This document shows positions 59,484-64,000 of a stretch of 64,000 bases of DNA, in pieces; within the stretch, counting starts at the first letter, position 1; every line of letters begins with the position of its first letter. Origin of the DNA: Bog-950 sp044228435 (GTDB lineage Bacteria; Bacteroidota; Bacteroidia; Chitinophagales; LD1). Both the position numbers and the translations under genes were made by a program. Location: assembly GCA_044228435.1 (NCBI GenBank), contig JBGAUW010000003.1, positions 186,001 through 250,000 of the forward strand. Direction: 5' to 3'. The notes below the pieces were generated by a model, which was given only the letters and a program-made list of their open reading frames with translations, was not told where the DNA came from and did no database searches.

Positions 59484-60851
59484 ATGAACAATAGAAAACT
59501 ACCCCTGTTTTGTTGCCTTGTTTTAAGCGCAATAAGCTTTTTAAATAATCGTGTGGCAGCGCAAAACCCTGCCGCGCAAAACGATTTATTTGCAGTGCTG
59601 GAGGGCTCGTGCAATAACAACCTGGACGTGGCGGCTAACGACCGTGTAAGCGGGCAATCGTATTTGTTGTCTGTGTTAACCCAGCCGCAACACGGAACAG
59701 CCTCTGCCGGTACCGACTACGTGACCTACTGTGCCGATTCCGGCTATACCGGTTCCGATTTTTTTACATACCTCTTACTTGTAGCGGGCAACTCAACCAC
59801 CGCAACGGTTTATGTGAATGTGCAGGCAGCCAATAACTACATTTTTGCCGGCGATGCCGACCAAAATGGGCGCGTAGAAAATTTTGATGTATTGGCCCTG
59901 GGCCTCGCCTACAATTTAAAAGGCCCTGCCCGGGCTAACGAAGTAGCCGTAAATGCATTGGCCTGGCCCCCATCAATTTATACCAATAATAACCCCGGCG
60001 CGGCCGATTGTAACGGCGATGGACTTATAAACTATACCGATTTGTCGGTTATAGAAACCTCCTACCACGATACTTTCCCTTACCCACAATACTTTTCTGT
60101 AGATACCAGCCCTTGCCTTAACGGCATGCCGCTATATCTTGAATCATTAACAGGCGACTCGGTTAACGATGGCACCCCTCTTGAATTAGCTATTAAACTG
60201 GGTGAAACGTTTAGCCCGCACGAAGTTTATGGCATAGCGCTTACGCTTGAGTACGATCCTAATTTTATAGCTGGCAACCAGGTTAGTTTCATTACCTCCT
60301 CATCGTGGTTAGTGCAAAACGATACGGGCCTGTTTTTTAGCCGCAGTATTCAACCTGCAGGGGAAATTGAAATTGCATTAACCAAAATAGACCATACCAA
60401 TGCCAGCGGCGGTGGCGAAGCATTACGGGCACGCTTACCTATCGACGATAATATTGATGGTATTATAAGCGGCCCGGGCTGGCACCCCCTTAATTTAAAA
60501 ATTAAAAAAGCGCGCATAATAAGTGCTTACAACGTGCTACAGCCGGTATGCATTCAGCAACCTACCGTAATGGTGTATAAAACTGCAAGTGGCTTGCCTG
60601 CAGAAAATAAGTTGACGACAATAAGCGTATACCCAAACCCCGCAAACGATAAACTAACTATAGAAGCGGATGGAATACGTGCACTGGAATTGAACGACTT
60701 AACCGGGCGCCGCTTATATACGCTGCAAACCACCGCTATAAATAAAACTGAAATTAACCTGCGCCAATTAAACCTGCCCGCCGGCACCTATTTGATTAAA
60801 GTGCAAACCAATGAGTTTGCAGGTATCCGAAAAATATTTGTACAACACTAA
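59484..60851 (+). CDS. T9SS cargo protein with Ig-like and dockerin-like domains
   Basis: A 455-residue secreted protein. I start at the ATG at 59484 (MNNRKLPLFCCLVLSAISFL); a GTG two codons upstream overlaps an AGGAG motif (59474-59478) that makes a proper Shine-Dalgarno 5 bases before the ATG, rare in this phylum. The signal peptide ends near VAAQ. The mature part starts with an Ig- or cadherin-like module (about 35-115, LTQPQHGTASAGTDYVTYC; ADSGYTGSDFFTYLLLV), also seen in the next gene. A dockerin-like calcium-binding segment follows (about 125-200: DADQNGRVENFDVLALGLAY and DCNGDGLINYTDLSVIETSY). The end is a T9SS type A sorting domain (TISVYPNPANDKLTIEADGI). The target is unknown. Confidence 0.88.
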   Translation: MNNRKLPLFCCLVLSAISFLNNRVAAQNPAAQNDLFAVLEGSCNNNLDVAANDRVSGQSYLLSVLTQPQHGTASAGTDYVTYCADSGYTGSDFFTYLLLVAGNSTTATVYVNVQAANNYIFAGDADQNGRVENFDVLALGLAYNLKGPARANEVAVNALAWPPSIYTNNNPGAADCNGDGLINYTDLSVIETSYHDTFPYPQYFSVDTSPCLNGMPLYLESLTGDSVNDGTPLELAIKLGETFSPHEVYGIALTLEYDPNFIAGNQVSFITSSSWLVQNDTGLFFSRSIQPAGEIEIALTKIDHTNASGGGEALRARLPIDDNIDGIISGPGWHPLNLKIKKARIISAYNVLQPVCIQQPTVMVYKTASGLPAENKLTTISVYPNPANDKLTIEADGIRALELNDLTGRRLYTLQTTAINKTEINLRQLNLPAGTYLIKVQTNEFAGIRKIFVQH

Positions 60852-60884
60852 ACCTGTGCCAATGAACAGAAGAACATAAAAAAA

Positions 60885-60914
60885 GCCGGCACAAGCTCAA
60901 GGAGCCGCACCGGC
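60885..60914 (+). other. Hairpin in the leader of the PKD-repeat surface protein gene
   Basis: gccgg (60885-60889) pairs with ccggc (60910-60914) and gctc with gagc inside, flanked by A-runs on both sides. There is no T-run in the plus direction, so it is not a terminator for the upstream gene. It sits in the 123-base gap before 60975 and may stabilise or regulate the leader. Confidence 0.4.
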
Positions 60915-60974
60915 AAGTAAAAAAACGCAACGCAAATTTAGAAATAGAAATTAGTAAACCATAAACCATATTTT

Positions 60975-63284
60975 ATGAAACAACTTAAAAACATTTTGCT
61001 GCTGATAGGGCTCTTTTCCCTGTCGTATGTAAGTATAGCGCAAACGCCCTTTGCGTTTAATGTAAACAAAAACGAGTGCTTTACCTATCCGGCACCCACG
61101 CCCAACAGTTACGGGTTAGATAGTGTACGGCTTATAACTGCCCCCGCACACGGTACGCTTTCCGATACGCCTGCTCCCTTTACCTATTGCCCCGATTCGA
61201 ATTTTGTGGGCACCGATACGGCACAGGTATATGCTTGCGTAACTAACGGCGGACTGATAGTAGGCTGCAGCAACTTTACGTTAACTTTTAATGTGCAGGT
61301 AATTTGCAGCCTGCAGGTAGCATTGATTGAGGATTCATCCGCCGTATGCATAGGTGGTAACAGGCATTTTACTGCTATCCCTACGGGTGGTACAGGCGGT
61401 TATACTTTCCAATGGTCCGATGGTTCTACCGTTAACGGTGCCTGCGAGTTAAACCCCGGTTTAGGCACCTGCGTAACTGTTACCGATGGCAATGGTTGTG
61501 TAGACAATGCATGCAGCAGCATTAATGGCTGTAATTTAGCCTGCACCATTAATTATGTAGTATCTACAACGCCCATGATATATGCCAATGTTAGCGGGGG
61601 CACTCAACCATACTCATATGCATGGAGCAATAATACCAATACCTATTATGTAACCAATTTAGTTCCCGGAACCTATTGCGTTACAATAACCGATGCTAAT
61701 GCTTGCACAGCTACAGCATGCTACTTGGTAAGCAGTAACGGTGGATGTTATTTCACTTATAACATTTCACCAACCGGTACGGTAATTTTTGCTTCCAGCA
61801 TCGACTCCGGCCTTACTCCTGCCAGGTGGCTATGGAATTTTTCTGATGGTAGCACCGACCCAACCTCTGATCCAATACATTCTTTTTCGCCCGGCTACTA
61901 TTTGGTTACAATGAATGTAGAATATACAAATGGCGATTCCTGCTCCTATAATAACTACATTTATATACCTAACGACTCGCTTAACACTCTGGGTTGCCAG
62001 GCTACATTTTATAACTATGTAGATAGTGCCGGCACTTTTCATTTTGTAGACTATTCTGCTTATGCACCTATCGACTGGCAATGGGATTTTGGCGATGGAA
62101 CCAGTTCAGCTCTCCAAAACCCAACACATAATTACAATAGTACCGGCAGCTGGAATGTTTGTTTAACTACTACCGATGCTAATGGTTGTTCTTCTTCGTA
62201 TTGCGATCAGATAAGCAATGTGCCGGTACAGGATGTAGCAGCCTACCTCTATCATCAAACTACGGTTAGCCCCGGATTTCCGGTTTGGGTTTACCTGGGT
62301 TACTATAATGCGGGCACCGTGCTAATGAACGGAACCGTAGTATATCGTTACCCGGCAGGAACCACCGTTAACGCCACCAGTGTTGCACCTTCCCAACACG
62401 ATGTTGCCAACCGGTTATTAACTTTTAACTACAGCAGCTTAGTGCCCGGCACTTCAGATTATATTTATATCGACCTAACCGCCGATTCTACTCTGGCATT
62501 GGGCACTCTTGCCGATGATACTGTTTGGATAAACCCGGTTACCGGCGATGCCAACCCGGCCGATAATATTTCTATAACTTCCGATACTGTAGTTGGCTCA
62601 TGGGATCCTAACGACAAAGCCGTTTCACCAAAGGGCGAAGGAAGCGAGGGTGTTGTGCCTATTGCTACCAAGGAGCTTTCCTACCGTATCCGTTTCCAAA
62701 ATACTGGTACCGCTCCAGCAGCTACGGTTAAAATACGCGATATAATAAGCAACAGTATTGATTTAAGCAGCTTAAAAGTAACCAACGCCAGCCATGCACA
62801 CACTACCGAAATTATAGGCAGTGAACTAGTGATAACTTTTGCTAACATCAACCTGGTAGATAGCGGTGCAGACTACGAAGCCAGCCAGGGCTTTATTGAT
62901 GTGCATGTAAAATTGAAACCGGGCCTTGGTATAGGCACGCAAATTTTCAATACAGCTAATATCTATTTCGACTTTAATGCGCCGGTAGTTACCAATACAG
63001 TAGTTACTACTTTAGGCAGCGTTATTTCGGGTATCGAATCGCCCGTTAAATTCGAATTTGCCATAATGCCTAACCCGGCCAACAGCCAGGTTATATTACG
63101 TGGCGATTTTGAAAAAGCTTCGGCCTTCGAACTGATAAACCAACTGGGACAAGTGGTTTTAAGCGGACCAATTACTTCGGCTAACCCTGCAATCAATGTA
63201 AGCAACCTTAACAGCGGCATTTATTTAATGCGCGTTAAAAGTGGCACACAGGCAGGTGTTCAGCGATTAATGATTGCCAGATAA
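60975..63284 (+). CDS. T9SS cargo protein with Ig-like, SprB, PKD and DUF7619 domains
   Basis: A 769-residue secreted surface protein. The signal peptide is MKQLKNILLLIGLFSLSYVS, continuing IAQ. Domains in order: a cadherin-like module (about 25-110, ITAPAHGTLSDTPAPFTYCP) like that in the gene upstream; SprB repeats (about 120-260, TGGYTFQWSDGSTVN and GGTQPYSYAWSNNTNTYYV); two PKD domains (about 270-415, WLWNFSDGSTDPTSDPIHSF and DWQWDFGDGTSSALQNPTHN); a DUF11/CARDB-like module (about 420-530); DUF7619 with SWDPNDKAVSPKGEG and YFDFNAPVVTNTV (about 545-685); and a T9SS type A sorting domain (FAIMPNPANSQVILRGDFEK to the end). The layout suggests an adhesin or matrix protein. It and the gene at 59484 are likely co-expressed. 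Confidence 0.93.
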   Translation: MKQLKNILLLIGLFSLSYVSIAQTPFAFNVNKNECFTYPAPTPNSYGLDSVRLITAPAHGTLSDTPAPFTYCPDSNFVGTDTAQVYACVTNGGLIVGCSNFTLTFNVQVICSLQVALIEDSSAVCIGGNRHFTAIPTGGTGGYTFQWSDGSTVNGACELNPGLGTCVTVTDGNGCVDNACSSINGCNLACTINYVVSTTPMIYANVSGGTQPYSYAWSNNTNTYYVTNLVPGTYCVTITDANACTATACYLVSSNGGCYFTYNISPTGTVIFASSIDSGLTPARWLWNFSDGSTDPTSDPIHSFSPGYYLVTMNVEYTNGDSCSYNNYIYIPNDSLNTLGCQATFYNYVDSAGTFHFVDYSAYAPIDWQWDFGDGTSSALQNPTHNYNSTGSWNVCLTTTDANGCSSSYCDQISNVPVQDVAAYLYHQTTVSPGFPVWVYLGYYNAGTVLMNGTVVYRYPAGTTVNATSVAPSQHDVANRLLTFNYSSLVPGTSDYIYIDLTADSTLALGTLADDTVWINPVTGDANPADNISITSDTVVGSWDPNDKAVSPKGEGSEGVVPIATKELSYRIRFQNTGTAPAATVKIRDIISNSIDLSSLKVTNASHAHTTEIIGSELVITFANINLVDSGADYEASQGFIDVHVKLKPGLGIGTQIFNTANIYFDFNAPVVTNTVVTTLGSVISGIESPVKFEFAIMPNPANSQVILRGDFEKASAFELINQLGQVVLSGPITSANPAINVSNLNSGIYLMRVKSGTQAGVQRLMIAR

Positions 63285-63310
63285 TTATTCTTAATTCTAA
63301 CAGAAAAAAA

Positions 63311-63328
63311 GGGGCCGCATGCGGCCCC
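63311..63328. terminator. Palindromic bidirectional terminator
   Basis: ggggccgcatgcggcccc is a perfect 18-base palindrome with A-runs before and T-runs after it, 26 bases past the end of the T9SS gene on the plus strand and 29 bases past the end of the minus-strand gene. It can terminate both convergent transcripts. Confidence 0.93.
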
Positions 63329-63357
63329 TTTTAATTTTTATTCATTTATGGTTCAGG

Positions 63358-64000
63358 TTATTTCATCAGGGTAATCGAGCCCTTGCGCCACTCTTCGCGG
63401 TGGCCATCTACCCAAACTAATTTCAGTTGCCAGATAAACACCTGCGGGGTTTGCACTGCAGATTTGAAAGTTCCGTCCCAGCTAAAATTGTGGTCGTTGG
63501 TTTCAAATACTTTTTCGCCCCAGCGGTTAAATATCTGCATATCCAGGTAAGCTATATCTTTTAAATTTCCATACATTCTGAATACATCATTGTTACCATC
63601 TCCATTAGGGCTAAAGGCGCTGGGTAGAAAAATATCATAAACCGGGGCAACAAAAACCGTTGTTCTGCTGGTAGCAAAGCAACCAAACTCATTTTGTATT
63701 CTGATAGTATATTCAGTAGTCGTTAGCGGTGTAGCAATAGGCGAGGCACAATCTACGCAGCTAAGGGCTAAAGCAGGAGACCAAACACTGCTTATGTTCC
63801 CTCCATTACCGTTTATGGTATAACCCAACTGCGCCTCATCGCCCAGGTTAACGTATACAGATGGAGTAGCTTCAACAGTAAAAGCAAATTGGTAAGTAAG
63901 CGAAAAGCTATTTAACGATGAACATCCGTTAGCATCGGTAACCGAAACTGTATACGCGCCTGCAGGCAACTGGCTTGCAGTTGCTGTTTGCGCACCGTTC
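63358..64000 (-). CDS. Gliding-motility-type T9SS cargo (type B sorting domain), N-terminal part outside window
   Basis: The last 213 residues of a larger secreted protein; the frame is open at base 64000. It begins inside a SprB repeat (ASQLPAGAYTVSVTDANGCS), with a second beta-sandwich next (VYVNLGDEAQLGYTINGNG). The C-terminal 90 residues are the gliding-motility-associated (T9SS type B) sorting domain: FLPSAFSPNGDGNNDVFRMY, IFNRWGEKVFETNDHNFSWD and IWQLKLVWVDGHREEW. Such domains usually end very large adhesins that move along the cell surface. The residue at 63967-63969 is an internal TTG, not a true start. It is convergent with the T9SS gene upstream. Confidence 0.95.
   Translation of the reverse strand, partial: NGAQTATASQLPAGAYTVSVTDANGCSSLNSFSLTYQFAFTVEATPSVYVNLGDEAQLGYTINGNGGNISSVWSPALALSCVDCASPIATPLTTTEYTIRIQNEFGCFATSRTTVFVAPVYDIFLPSAFSPNGDGNNDVFRMYGNLKDIAYLDMQIFNRWGEKVFETNDHNFSWDGTFKSAVQTPQVFIWQLKLVWVDGHREEWRKGSITLMK

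Overview
This looks like ordinary chromosomal DNA from a member of the Bacteroidota, most likely a Chitinophagales or Sphingobacteriales relative. Four surface proteins carry type IX secretion (T9SS) sorting domains, one of them of the gliding-motility (type B) kind. There are two TonB-dependent or outer beta-barrel receptors, many lipoproteins with a Cys-Lys-Lys start, a PID-CTERM mini-protein, a MurA with the Bacteroidota-type Asp in the fosfomycin loop, and almost no Shine-Dalgarno sequences. Nearly every base is coding. No gap exceeds about 205 bases, and I found no rRNA, tRNA, CRISPR array, transposase, integrase or prophage cluster.

Layout. 1-3845 (minus): the N-terminal part of a CzcA/CusA metal exporter, a small secreted protein, a receiver-only response regulator and its membrane PAS histidine kinase. 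3979-10019: an outer beta-barrel receptor, a secreted glycerophosphodiester phosphodiesterase and a GH3 beta-glucosidase. 10112-18457 (plus): YajQ, YbaB, a polytopic membrane protein, a PI-PLC lipoprotein, an LpxH-like phosphoesterase, and a TonB receptor translationally coupled to a PhoD phosphatase. 18482-22089: a helical-repeat cytoplasmic protein divergent from an S74-chaperone surface protein. 22293-29134: an RND efflux operon and a BamA-like barrel. 29213-34292: an esterase, an MBL hydrolase, a secreted propeller-like protein and an ECF sigma/anti-sigma pair. 34428-45621: an FAD dehydrogenase, MurA, small unknowns, a repeat lipoprotein, an AraC regulator/GIN-domain pair, GrpE-DnaJ and RadA. 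45696-51953: a collagen-like protein, a TPR histidine kinase, the PID-CTERM protein, an alkyltransferase-like protein with TrmB, and an acyltransferase. 52019-64000: T9SS cargo proteins, a pair of secreted amidohydrolases, and a second helical-repeat gene divergent from T9SS cargo.

How the genes work together. The cell-envelope theme dominates: uptake (TonB receptors), phosphoester scavenging (GDPD, PhoD, PI-PLC), efflux (CzcA, RND) and surface display (T9SS, S74, collagen-like). The housekeeping part covers proteostasis (GrpE/DnaJ), repair and tRNA modification (RadA, ATL, TrmB) and the cell wall (MurA).

The most interesting signals are these. (1) Two paralogous helical-repeat proteins of unknown function each sit divergently, 80-91 bases away, from a gene for a secreted repeat-rich surface protein. 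(2) A perfect 39-bp palindrome lies in frame inside the GH3 gene and encodes 13 residues. (3) Several different REP-like palindromes are scattered between genes, one of them reusing a gene's stop codon. (4) A presumably self-cleaving S74 chaperone is found on a non-phage surface protein. I did not find a clear, self-contained novel defence or biosynthetic system.
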